Source: Trematomus loennbergii (Eukaryota; Chordata; Actinopteri; Perciformes; Nototheniidae). From it: 64,000 bases of DNA. Location: positions 28,253,811 through 28,317,810 of the forward strand of contig JAAOOA010000006.1 in NCBI GenBank assembly GCA_012861695.1. The letters are read 5' to 3'. Of this stretch, positions 27,369 through 38,120 are shown piece after piece. The notes beneath the pieces were generated by a model. That model had not been told where the DNA came from. It searched no databases and worked only from the letters and a program-made list of their open reading frames with translations. The position numbers were made by a program, and so were the translations under genes. The stretch's first letter is position 1, and each line of letters starts with the position of its first letter.

Positions 27369-27830
27369 ACATACTGATACCGGTTAGTAAAAACCATGAA
27401 TTAATGCTTTGACAAGTCTGCAGACAAGACGGCAGGCGAAAAGCTTTTAAAATGCGTGTTTTCTGAATGGAATCGGATCCATCAGGCTAAACTAACCTGT
27501 AGCTGCTCCGTCCACAATCACAACAACGTCATACAGACATAAATAAAGCAGCGACTGTATTCGCCATGACATAGACAGTCTGTGGTTTGTACTTGTCCAG
27601 TTTCTGAACAGATATGAGGAGCTGTGAGCTCTGAGTGTGTGCTAACAGCAGCTGTTAGCACACACTCAGAGCTCGCAGCTCCTCATATCGATTCCATTCA
27701 GAAAACACGCATTTTAAAAGCTTTTCGCCTGCCGTCTTGTCTGCAGACTTGTCAAAGCATTAATTCATGGTTTTTACTAACCGGTATCAGTATGTAGTTA
27801 CTTCGGCATCACTTTGAAACGTGTATTACA
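27369..27830. repeat. Central inverted repeat and palindrome of the foldback element
   Basis: 27369-27475 and 27691-27797 are inverted copies (ACATACTGATACCGGTTAG up to GTTTTCTGAATGGAATCG). At the centre, 27611-27649 and 27651-27689 are inverted copies with one mismatch and a single spacer base, so 79 bases form an almost perfect hairpin. The block between (27476-27610) is a further copy of the arm segment at about 25.37-25.52 kb in opposite orientation. Confidence 0.92.
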
Positions 27831-28504
27831 ATTAAATTACGGTCAATATGTTCATTTTGTTGTAGTTGGTATCTCCCATAGAATTTACATGGAGATACGC
27901 CCCGCCCCCTCTCCAGCGCGTCTTGTTTGAATGACAGGAGCAAACACAGCTGACAGCCGCCGTGAAACTCGAGCGATTAGAGCGATGCGAATATTAGGTA
28001 GTCTACCATAGTATTTACATGGAGATAAGCCCCTTAAAAACCATGAATTAATAAAGCATTAATTCATGTTTTTTTCGCATCGCTCTAATCGTTCGAGTTT
28101 CACCGCAGCTGTCAGTGTTTACTCCTGTCATTCAAACAAGACGTGCTGGAGAGGGGGCGGATCGATCAGGCTAAACTAACCTGTAGCTGCTCCGTCCACA
28201 CTCACAACAGCGTCATACAGACATAAATAAAGCAGCGACTGTATTCGCCATGACATAGACAGTCTGTGGCTTGTACTTGTCCAGTTTCTGAACAGATATG
28301 AGGAGCTGTGAGCTTTGAGTGTGTGCTAACAGCTAACGGTTGATGTGTGTTGGGACATGTTGCGCTGTCGGGTGCTGACCGATCACGAAGCATAATTTCT
28401 TGACTGGCAGCAAAAACAACCAATCACAGCAGTGCTTCTCTGGCTGGCTCTGTCCAATCACAAACAAGAAGTGTTCTCCCTAAAGGAATACCCTTTCTGT
28501 CCAA

Positions 28505-28862
28505 TGTGAAATGCTGCGGCGTTTTCTGAAATGCTGTAGTGTTTTGTGAAATGCTGTGGTGTTTTCTGAAATGCTGTTGTGTTTTGTGAAATGCTGTGGT
28601 GTTTTGTGAAATGCTGTGGCGTTTTCTGAAATGCTGTTGTGTTTTGTGAAATGCTGTGGCGTTTTCTGAAATGCTGTAGTGTTTTCTGAAATGCTGTGGT
28701 GTTTTGTGAAATGCTGCGGCGTTTTGTGAAATGCTGTTGTGTTTTGTGAAATGCTGTTGTGTTTTGTGAAATGCTGTTGTGTTTTGTGAAATGCTGTGGT
28801 GTTTTCTGAAATGCTGTAGTGTTTTCTGAAATGCTGTGGTGTTTTGTGAAATGCTGTGGTGT
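28505..28862 (-). repeat. 20-bp tandem array, right arm
   Basis: About 18 copies of the 20-base unit read on - (GTGTTTTCTGAAATGCTGTG on +), with the same variant types as the left array but in a different order. The two arrays therefore did not stay identical after formation. Reading frames over it are repeat translations. Confidence 0.95.
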
Positions 28863-28890
28863 CTTGCACTTCCGGGCCACCGTAGAAATG

Positions 28891-30019
28891 GGCTGCGCCT
28901 ACATTTGGTAGCTTCCAGGATTTGTTTTTCCTCTAACAGAATTGTTTGTTCTCTTTAACATTTGTAATATACATTAAGTTAAATGTTTCTTACATACTGT
29001 TAAATTAACCCTTAAATTCTGGATTTGCATCAGATATAATGGTGAGATATAAATCTCACAATGGTCATGATTTTAAATAAAGGCAAAATATGCATAATTT
29101 TGAATAAAGAAAATATTGCCTCAGATCTGTTTTAGATATGCGTCAGAAATATATGAATTCCTAAAAAATCTGCAGCTGTGTATGAAACGACTAAATTATA
29201 TATAAAAAAATCTTAGCCTACAGCTCACCGGGACATTCGTACTTGTGGTACAAATATCCAGGACACACACTATACTTCAATATACTATACAAAATGGCAC
29301 ACTGACACACTGCACATGCCATACATATCACACCTAGAGGACAGGAAACACAGAACATGTAATTTATTATTGACAGATAAGTGCCTTTGCACCTCTGGCC
29401 ATACTGATGTTTATTTCAAATAAACACAAACTGAATGCTGCTGCACTTCCTGTGTACCAGAGGCTGTTTGCTGGGAAACATTGTTTGTATTCGTTTAACT
29501 GATTTAACTCCAGTATCTGGATGAAAGTAATGGCTACTTGAGGGGACATATTTGTTTTAATTAATCTCTAGGTCTATAACATGTCAGAATAATGATAAAT
29601 AGATAATTCAAAGCTCATTACCTTCTCAATCCCGGGTTAAGTCTTCAGATTGCTTCAGCTGTCCGTCAAAAACCGTCAAACCCCAGAATTCAAAACTGCT
29701 TTACCTAAGATAAGAAAAAAAAGACGTATTTAATCGATTTAAAAACATTTCGTCAATTAGTTTTGCTCATTTATTAAAGCCTACTTAGACTATAACAAAT
29801 ATTTTCTAATTTAAAATGATTTTCTTTCAATAAGCGTGATACATCAGGATGGGGGGACCTTTGAATGAGCATACCACATTTGACATTTAAAAAACTGCCA
29901 GTCAAACAGGGATTTCTTTTCTATATGAAAAGTTGTATTAAAGGTGTTTGTAGCTCTATTGGAAGTTTATTGGATTTTGTCCTGGGATCTTTTTTTATTT
30001 TTTTGTAGAAAATGTGACA
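28891..30019. other. AT-rich intergenic DNA
   Basis: No gene, array or terminal-repeat element recognised. The longest frames are under 65 residues. Confidence 0.45.
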
Positions 30020-30027
30020 CTAATATA

Positions 30028-30354
30028 CAGGGCCGTCCCTCCCTACAGGAAGATCACGCAGACTGCGTGGGCCTCATCTCGCGGAGGGGGCCTCATCTTG
30101 CGGAGGGGGCCTCATCTTGCGGAGGGGGCCTCATCTTGCGGAGGGGGCCTCATCTTGCGGAGGGAGCCTCAACTGAGCCGCAAATGCGGCGCACCTATGC
30201 GGCACAATTAGTGTGGCGCGGCACGGTTTCGCCGCTGCGAGGCCCCACTAGCACCCCACACCCCCCCCGTCCCCCCCGTCGACGATGCTCGCGAAACAGA
30301 GGGCCTCATCATCTAACTTTGCGTGGGGCCTCAAGTTGGCCAGGGACGGCCCTG
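30028..30354. mobile_element. Short hAT-type MITE with perfect 8-bp TSD
   Basis: The ends are CAGGGCCGTCCC and GGGACGGCCCTG, perfect 12-base inverted copies. CTAATATA flanks both sides (30020-30027 and 30355-30362). The 327-base element has no coding capacity and is GC-rich. Its first 40 bases recur at 43764-43812 inside another hAT element. The 153-residue open frame that covers it is a repeat translation. Confidence 0.92.
30074..30172. repeat. 19-bp tandem repeat inside the MITE
   Basis: Five copies of GCGGAGGGGGCCTCATCTT with minor changes in the first and last unit (CTCATCTCGC at the start, GAGGGAGCCTCA at the end). Confidence 0.93.
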
Positions 30355-30362
30355 CTAATATA

Positions 30363-31480
30363 TTTTGGCGCTTTCTTTATATTTTTGTCAATATCAGAAA
30401 ATTAACATAATCTGTGCATATTAGAAAGACTGTAGTGGTTTATTATTTTAGAAATGTTATTAATTTCTTTAATTCTTTATGTATTTATTCCTCATTGTAA
30501 ACACACACACCAGATAATCCAGTGTGAAGGGAATCGGATAAAACGGGACAGTCTCATTATCTAAACTCAAAGCAAAACTATAGAGTTTCTATGCACTATA
30601 AAAATGTTGTTACAATTGTATTTCCTTAACTTTAAAGGGCTTGTATTAATTTTCAACTATTCAGCTGTAGGATAATAAACACCAGCTTTTTTTAATGAGC
30701 AGTATTAAAGTGGAATCTGTCTGTAACACCACAAGCTGTTAATCAGCACTAGCAGTTAGCCGTTAGCCTTTAAACCTTTAGTTACATATTGCAATATATG
30801 AATAAGTCATTTGTTGTTATTACGGTAAACAAATAAGAAACCCCTCATGAAGGCGTTCAACAAAAGGGACGCGTTTGTCTTTAGTTAGTTTGTAAAAAAA
30901 ACCAAGATGAAGTAAGTTAAAAAAAACTAGGTTTGATTTTGTGGATTATACAAGAGAAAACAAAAAGTGGTGAGAGAGTTTGCTCTTCATCATCAAGAGA
31001 AATTGTATCAAATAATATTACATTAACACTTTCTATGACGCCTATGTGTATAATTATCTTTAAAACACTTATAATATGCTTAAAGCACAGTTTAATTATA
31101 AGCCCTAATGAAAAGTACTCTAATGAAATAACAACGTAAGCTATCATTATTGCCACTTGACATCTGTTTGCAAGGACAATAGTGTGTAATTGTTCATATA
31201 GTTGCAGTACATTATAATCATTTAAAAATGCATTATAGTAATATACTATATGTAGCACATTCATATACTGTACCATCATTTAACTAACCCTGTTTATTAT
31301 GCATTATAGAGGGGGGGCTTGCAAAATAAGTCAGCGAGTGAGCAGCAATTATGATTGAAAACTGTAATTAAGCATTATTTATTGTATAGTGTCTTATAAT
31401 TACACAGTTCTTAAGGATTATTTAACATTATGTATGTTAAATGAATTACAGGGCATCATAGAAAGCAGTGAGTGAGTCAG
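30363..31480. other. AT-rich intergenic DNA
   Basis: No gene is recognised. The 120-residue frame on - at 31.0-31.3 kb is rich in Ile, Tyr and Leu as expected from AT-rich DNA and overlaps a frame on +. Confidence 0.45.
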
Positions 31481-32190
31481 AGAGGAGTCATCTGATCAGA
31501 CTGAATCTCATTCTGTCAGAAATGCTGTTTCTCTGTTGAGGATATTTTTGGCTCTCCACAGAGATGCACAGAGAAGAAGAGAGGAACAGAGTGACGGCTG
31601 TCAGAGGGGGAGAGAGAGAGGCTTTCAGAACTCCCCCGGCAGGCAGTGTGTGAGATCTGGGGCCCCGTGGCCCTTTGGATGGCTCACATTGAATGGGTGC
31701 CCTGGCGAGGTGACCAGGCTCTTTGAGAGCAGGTTACGAGGGGAAGGGAATGCTTTTGCTCTGCGTTTGGCCCCCTGACCCACTGTCCAACGTCTGCCTT
31801 GGCTGCTTTGAAACCCAACATATTTATTTGCGTCGCTCTGAAGAGAGAGGGTGGAGCGGCTGTCAGAATAAAGTCATCGGCCTGCTGACAGCTTCATCTG
31901 CCGTTGAAGGGCAGCTATGACAGGCGCACAATGTCGCAGCGCCGGCCAGCCCTGGGCGAAGGACTGTCATCTGTGGACACGCTGGGAATCTCCCCTCCCT
32001 CCACTGTTCCCAAGCTCCCTTGATACGGCAGAATTATTTCCTTGGCCCTGAATGTGTTTTATCTCAGTGTACAAGGATGTCGACAGGGTAACATGCGGGA
32101 ACCTCCTTTGCTGGGATTCAGGGAGGCTTTTGTTGGTTTCATAATTAAGAAGGGGGGAAAATATCAAGCAGTAACGCATTCAAGGCATGC
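31481..32190. promoter_or_regulatory. Candidate non-coding regulatory block
   Basis: A GC-richer, non-repetitive island of about 700 bases with no consistent reading frame, in AT-rich surroundings. By position in the nr2f2-mctp2 interval it is a candidate conserved enhancer. Composition is the only evidence. Confidence 0.25.
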
Positions 32191-32581
32191 CTAAGTACAT
32201 TTTGTTTATTTAAAACAAATGTTTTGTCTGCAAATCAATCTGTCACACAGGCCAAACAAAGTCTTGTCTTGACATGACATTTAAATTAGCTGGTTTATTA
32301 ATCTTGGTTGGCTGCACAACGAGGAACACCAGCCAATAAGTCACAAAAATATATATAAAAAAACACTTTAATATTAGCAACTTTTCTTAATGTGCATCTT
32401 TAATCATTTTCATTTTGGTGGCAAAATAAGAGGTTTAAATTGCCTTTAAGTGTTAGTAATTAATGTCTCTGATATCAGAAATTACAGACTGTGATTTTTC
32501 TTAATCGACTGCATGAAATGAGGTATCACCTGACAGCAGAGCGACCTCCTCTACAGGTAATAGCCTGAGCGGTGCTGCGGG

Positions 32582-33950
32582 CAGGGCCGCTCCTTAGCAT
32601 TGGCGTTATAGATGTTCGCCTAGGGTGCCAGATCTGGGGGGCGCTGCGCTGGCAGCTCTGGAGGGAAAAAAACATTTTTGACCGTTGGTGCTCATCCTAA
32701 TTTTCGGCCTTGATGTAACAACATTCATAATTAAGTAAATGTAACACCCTTTTCACCCCGGTTACTCTTTTCATTTGCCCTGTACGATGGGCGCTGTAAG
32801 TGATGAAAGTGGGGAATGTTGGCTTATCAGGCGCCAGGTAAACAAGGTATGTAAATGTCAGTAAACTTCCAAGTTATGCGAACATGTAAGCAAAGCATAA
32901 ATTACAGCTACGTTGTTGACGTTACTTTGAATCGCGCGGGTAAGCTAAACCGTTAGCAAGTAGCTATACCTAGCCAGAGATATTAAATAAACACTTTGTC
33001 ATACAATCTAAATGTTATGTTTTTTAGCGTTACCTGGTGATTTCAAAGAAAGCTCTCTGGAAAATGTTGACTTACTGTCAGTATTCGACATGAAGCTAGA
33101 AGCTACCTTACATTACACAGTCACAGGGGAGTGATTTGTAAAATATCCATAAAGAAAAAAAAATCTGTTGACAGTTCTGTTTCATATGAGAGGTATCCAT
33201 ATCTCTTAATGTTGCTCTCAAAGTGCACCAGATTGATGCTTTTAACTTCAATATTTAAAAACAAATCTTCCCAGGGGAGCATGCCCCCGGACCCCCCGAG
33301 AGGAGGTGAGGACCCCCCTATAGGAGGTGAGGACCCCCCTAGAGGAGGTTAGCTCCGCCCCCCACTTGTAAAAAATAGCACTTTACCCCTGCTTACACCT
33401 ATATGCCGTGAGCTGATTATCGAGCCTTCATTGTAACAGTCGCAGGTGTACTGTGTATGTGCGTGTGGGGAGTGTTGCAGTAGAAATTTCCACTGTAGCG
33501 CCAAGTACCTTAATGTACCTTAATCATAAGGAACTGTGGGCTAAGCCCCGAATGTTTCCAGGTCCAGGAAACGCCCCTGCTGAATACATTTGAAGCCTTT
33601 TTGATGTACATTACCTCGGCCTATGTCAATAGTGTACAATAGCTGCCCACTGCTCCTAGTACTAGACTCCTGGTACTAGGATGGGTTAAATGCAGAGAAC
33701 AAATGTCACTGTGTGTGCTGTGTGCTCTGCATGTGTGCCATTGAAGAGGGTTTCATCCCTCCCAATTCTATTCTATTCTATAAGTTTCTGTTTTTGTAGT
33801 TGTCTTTTGTAGAGATTTTTCATTTATGCTTTATATATTCTATTGTGTATTCCTTGGATACTCTATTGATCTTTATCTTTTCTACTGTACGATTCTCTCG
33901 CGAGTTAAAATCTCGCCTATAGGGCAGCAAATTGTCTAGAGCCGGCCCTG
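32582..33950. mobile_element. hAT element, non-autonomous, perfect 8-bp TSD
   Basis: The left end begins CAGGGCCGCTCC and the right end closes GAGCCGGCCCTG. GCTGCGGG flanks both sides (32574-32581 and 33951-33958). The subterminal words GCCTAGGGTGCCAGATCTGG (left) and AGGGCAGCAAATTGTCTAGA (right) are familiar from fish hAT elements. The 1369-base element has no transposase frame. A small tandem repeat (GGTGAGGACCCCCCTA type) at 33.29-33.35 kb and a SINE-like tail near 33.6-33.78 kb lie inside. Confidence 0.9.
33600..33785 (+). mobile_element. SINE- or LINE-tail-like insertion in the hAT element
   Basis: The words CTGCCCACTGCTCCTAGTAC and GATGGGTTAAATGCAGAGAA then CAAATGTCACTGTGTGTGCT belong to a common fish retroposon 3' region as I remember it. 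It is followed by an (ATTCT)n microsatellite tail at 33.76-33.78 kb. The 5' limit is approximate and no target duplication was fixed. Confidence 0.5.
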
Positions 33951-33958
33951 GCTGCGGG

Positions 33959-34970
33959 GGTGCAGCAGCGGTGCAGCGACCAGCTGGCGTTGTGCTAATG
34001 TGCACGGGGCACCCGGCATCCTCTCCTATCAATAAGTCATTATCTGAGCCGTGCCACTGATGGGCATCCTGCAGGCCTCTCTGCTGCTCAGACAAAGAGG
34101 GTGAGGAGAATGTTGGAATGCTGCCCATGTATGAGGTGTTAATCATGCCACAGAACAGCACCGCACCATAAACGGCTCAATTTAGGTCCCCTAAAGATTT
34201 TGCCCCAGATTTAGATTATTTTGACTGCCTGTCCTCTCAGTGGAGGTTGTTGGGTTTGAACGGGGACATGACTCATTGTGACCCTGGATATTATTCAGCC
34301 AGAGGAAAACATCCTTCAGTTATTTTCTTATAATTTCTTATTCAACCGAGTGTTGGTGCCATTTTCTGTAATAACATGTTTTCAAACTCAGTAATTAAAT
34401 GAATACTAAAATATTTTCTGATTATTAATTCGTAAATTCACAAGAACATATTTCTTTAGGAACCACATTCATTTTCAAGCTCCAAATGTTTTAAATATAT
34501 ATGTATTACTTTTTCATTTGTGAAATTATTTTTGTTAATTATTTCTTATTTGTTTCTGAATACTACACTATTACATGTGATACTAGGGCATTTAAAGTGT
34601 TGAAAATAACAGGATTCCAAATATTTTCAAACACTACCATTTTATGGAATGCACATTAACTGATGTTATCTTAATCTGTTATTTATTACATTTATCTAAA
34701 TGTATATAGAAGCAGAATATATCATAGGACTTTGTTCCTATATTGTTCTCTGGGCCCCGTTTTTTTTTAGTCTAGTAATACACCCATGACTTTTGAAGGG
34801 TTATCCAACACCAAAACCCTTCAGAGTTGTTAATAATAATATGAGACAGGATTTTACAACTCTTGGGAAAGCTGCAATTGTTTTATCTTCCATCTCTACG
34901 ACCAGGAAATAAACTGGTTAATCACCTTGATCGAGTTACAGAGTTATCAAGCAGGAAAAGGATCTGCATG
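33959..34970. other. AT-rich intergenic DNA
   Basis: No gene or clear repeat is seen. Confidence 0.45.
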
Positions 34971-35009
34971 TCTTAGATTGGCCGATGCAGCTTGTTGGCC
35001 AATCTAAGA
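34971..35009. repeat. Perfect 13-bp inverted repeat (hairpin)
   Basis: TCTTAGATTGGCC at 34971-34983 and GGCCAATCTAAGA at 34997-35009 are exact reverse complements with a 13-base loop. The arm includes a CCAAT/ATTGG word. Likely a small repeat remnant. Confidence 0.85.
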
Positions 35010-35119
35010 AAAGGTTAACTTCTGTATCATCTTACAATATCATACGAAAAGTGACAATTTTGTTTATTATTTTATCAAAAAAATCGGAGAAAGTCCAACA
35101 TTTCCCTGTAGGAACAAAA

Positions 35120-35400
35120 TCAGTTAGGTAGGGTTGAGGTTGGGGTTTGGTTTAAGGTAAGGGTTAACTGAACCATATTTCTTGGATAGTGTCAGGAAAA
35201 GATTGTGGTTTAGATTTAAATAACTAAGGAAGTGGTGTTACTTTAGTACGGAGGTTTACAAACAAGTCAGTTGTTCTTAGGGAAACAAAACTACTTGGTT
35301 AGGTTTAGGTAAAGATTGTGGTTTGGGTTGAAATAAGTGTTGTTACTTAAGTACGGAAGTTATGCAAAATTGAGTCAGATTGACTTCTGGTTTCACGTGA
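35120..35400. repeat. Teleost interspersed repeat relic
   Basis: It contains two related stretches, AAGGGTTAACTGAACC to AAGTGGTGTTACTTTAGTAC and CTACTTGGTTAGGTTTAGGT to GTGTTGTTACTTAAGTACGG. I recall this GGTTAGGTTTAGG / AAGTACGGAAGTTA motif pair from dispersed fish repeats. Limits and class are uncertain. Confidence 0.5.
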
Positions 35401-37173
35401 GAAATTATCTACCGTCTCCTGAGTCCCGCATTATTTGGAACTACTCATTCACCCCAACCTCCTTCCCACAGACTTCTTCACCCTTTATACCGGTCACCAG
35501 TCATTGTTCAGAATCACATGAGTTTGATTTCACAGTTTCCCGTTAAATTAATCATGTAGATTGCAATTCTTTTCATAGCCATAATTACCAAAAGTTTATG
35601 AGAACAGGTATTGTTGACTGTGTCCTCTGCTTTGCTGTACTTATGCGTTAGAGTCATCAAAATAAGGAACTCTTAGACTGACACAGTGTCTGGCTGGCTT
35701 AATTGAGAAATACCATATACATGAATGTTTCTTTACTCCACAAGCTGTTTCAAAACTTTAAATATAAATTAAGAATAGAGACAATAGTAAAACACTATCC
35801 AACTTCTCTTTCTTTGTGGCATTAAACACCCCCCAAACACCCGACAGTACCACCACTAAATCTCTAAGCACCATCTCCACCATCAGCTCAAATGACCGTG
35901 AACAATAACAGAAGAAAGCTAGTTAATGGTGAACATAATTGGCCCAGACAAAAGGCCAAACACAGCGAATCACACTTTCCAGCAGGAGCGAGCAGAAGGC
36001 GACGTCTGGGCTGCAGCCAGCGAGCGGGGAGAGATATTTCACTGCAGATATCCATCTACCACCTGAATCACATTTCATTACTGGGTCAGCCACTGAACCG
36101 AGAGGCGGACTCTTTTACAGCCGGCTACACAACAAGGCACTGTGAGAGAAGGACAGTGTTTGTCGTGTGCTGTTCAACAACTAATGATTACTATTCAGAT
36201 ATAGATTGTAAGCAAATCAGAAACGCTCTACAAGAAAGCCTTATTATTATGACATTATTTCCGCTTATTTAAAAGGATTTCCTGTCCCCACCGGTGTGTG
36301 CACTGGTGTTTGTCATTAGGTGCATTACTGTTGTTGCCTGTTGGAGATGTTAAATGAGGTAGACAAGGCTTAAATCCTCCACAGCGTTGATAACTGGCTC
36401 ACCACTCTCTCCCCGTCTAACGCACTGCTGCGAGGAGGAGGGTTAACTATCAGCCATAACGTGTAACTGAAGATCGGCTTCCCCCTCCGGCTTCCCTCCT
36501 CCCACCCCCCCTCCCGCAGCACCCCCCCTCCCCCTGCCTCCCTCCCTCCCCTCCCAGCATACCCTGATGCTGTTGTTAGGGTGGTCTCAACTTCTGCTGT
36601 CACCAAGCCGCCGGTCTTTCAGACGTCCCGCTCCCTCCCCTGTTTTTTTTTCTTCTCTTAGGCGTCACAAGATTACTGAAGCAGTGCTGACATCTCTATC
36701 AGCCTGACCTAACACTCTGCCCTTTTCCTCCCTCCCTCCCTCGTCTTACACTCCAGGATCCATCACACTCTGGCCTGAGCCGCTCACTCCTACACATACA
36801 AAAAAAGAAGAAAAGGGAATAACAAAAACATAGAAAATACAGAAGGAACAGTACCTCTATGTTTTTCTTCTCCGGCAGGCAGCACATGAAATAAACACTT
36901 TGCAGCCTCCAGCACTTAAAAGTAATTTAGATAAGACTGATCTCTTTCTCAACTCGGAGACAATCCCATGAAGTATTTCTGGTAAAGCTATGATGTGTAT
37001 GAATCTAAACAGGGATATTTGACTGCTCATTCCTACCAATCATCCATTTGTATTGTCAGTTGTACTGTACTACAATATAATGGAAATATCCTTGGAGAAC
37101 AATTCCACAGAATAGATTATAGATAGTGTGTTTTAATCTATGGTAGCAGCATCGGTCTGTCGGTCAAACTGTA
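35401..37173. other. Intergenic DNA with GC-rich islands
   Basis: 35.89-36.15 kb and 36.38-36.78 kb are richer in GC than their flanks. The second has a C/T-rich strand (CTCCCACCCCCCCTCCCGCA). No coding frame is credible. They are candidate regulatory DNA on position only. Confidence 0.3.
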
Positions 37174-37747
37174 ACGGTGCGTCTACACAGCAGCGTTAAA
37201 AAAATCTTGAAACGCTTCTGCCCATTCACTTTGAATGGGGTGACGTCACTTTCCCTCACTTTTCGCCGAAATGCATTGTGGGCAGGCGAGCGGAGATTTT
37301 CAGGATTTTCAGGATTCAAAGTTGAACAATGTTCAACTTTTGAGGCTGAGGTGGAAGCGTCAGCCAATCAAATCCCGTGTACGCAAATCTGACAGTTCAA
37401 GCGCTAGCCAATCAAACGGCGTGTATGCTGGGAGAGACATACCGCAGGTCATTTCCTCATATTCCAAAAAATGGAGGAGAAATTAGCGGTAGCGAATCAA
37501 TCACCCGGTGCTTTATGACCAGACCTACCGGGATATAAACCGGAGGAGCCAGGCATGGAGGGAGGTGGCAGAGACAGTGGTATGTTTTCGCCTGTTTTGG
37601 GGAGTTTATATCCAGTTTACTTCGGGCTTTTTTGCTTCGTATGTCGCGGGCGGGAGATTCATGTGATTGGTTGTTCGCAAAAAATCCCCAAGCTTCAGAT
37701 ACGCCCACCTCCAAGATTTTTTTAACGCTGCTGTGTAGACGTACCGT
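37174..37747. mobile_element. TIR element carrying a MADF-like exon
   Basis: The left end ACGGTGCGTCTACACAGCAG runs on through a GCGTTAAAAAAATCTTG stretch, and the right end is its inverted copy (36 bases, one mismatch). The 574-base element contains a short exon-like stretch with MADF-domain character. In animals MADF/Myb-like accessory proteins travel with PIF/Harbinger transposons, so a Harbinger relation is plausible. The flanking bases (TA on both sides in different registers) do not settle the target duplication. Confidence 0.75.
37471..37579 (+). pseudogene. Broken MADF-domain fragment
   Basis: From the ATG at 37471 the frame reads MEEKLAVANQ and soon stops. One frame over it continues HPVLYDQTYRDINRRSQAW and REVAETV, ending at the splice-donor-like GTATGT at 37580. 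The pattern of HP-LYD, a Tyr-Arg-Asp stretch, AW and an E-V-A-E helix is the start of a MADF domain. A frameshift between the two parts shows that it is dead. Confidence 0.65.
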
Positions 37748-37759
37748 ATCGCAACAAAG

Positions 37760-38120
37760 ATTGGATGGATGTCATGACATTTTGTTAAGAAACATATGGT
37801 CCCCAAAGATTAATCCAACCAACTTTGCTGATCCGCTGTCTTTTTTCCTGTGGGTTTACCGCCACCGTGAGGTTAATATTTCTGGTTTTGTGTCAAATGT
37901 CGCAACAACTATACGATGGCTTATCATGAAATTTGGATGACACATTCATGCCCCATTCAGGATAAATTCTTATTCGTTTGCTGATCCTCAAACTTTTCAT
38001 CTTTTGCCATAATCAGCTTTGGTGCTAACTGTTAGCATGCTAAGTGAAATGGTTAACAGGGTGTTACACCTGCTAATCATTAGAATGTTATCGTTAGCAC
38101 GTTAGCATGCTTTATTTAGC
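37760..38120. repeat. Diverged copy of an abundant teleost repeat
   Basis: The order of words GGATGGATGTCATGACATTT, ATATGGTCCCCAAAGATTAA, CAACTTTGCTGATCC, CCGCCACCGTGAGGTTAATA, AACTATACGATGGCTTATCA and GTTAGCATGCT matches a long dispersed repeat that I know from perciform genomes. The copy is diverged. The piece at 430-566 appears to be another part of this family. Confidence 0.6.

Larger units (their letters stand above)
24793..28884. mobile_element. Foldback-type DNA element with tandem-array arms
   Basis: The left end TACGGTGGCCCGGAAGTGCA and the right end TGCACTTCCGGGCCACCGTA are perfect inverted copies, and GAAATG flanks both (24787-24792 and 28885-28890), a 6-bp target duplication. Inside each end is an array of a 20-base unit (ACAGCATTTCAGAAAACACC type). 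Further in, about 440 bases of unique arm (left from 25190, right down to about 28060) are inverted copies. The centre holds further inverted copies and a palindrome at 27650. A 1.7-kb L2 LINE sits in the left half (25672-27368). Without it the element is about 2.4 kb. No transposase is seen. A 6-bp duplication does not fit hAT (8) or Tc1 (TA); I leave the superfamily open. Confidence 0.88.

Noticed and set aside
29944..30405. 153-residue frame with Gly-Leu-Ile-Leu-Arg-Arg repeats
   Set aside because: It spans the 30.0-kb hAT MITE and its 19-base tandem core, so it is not a gene.
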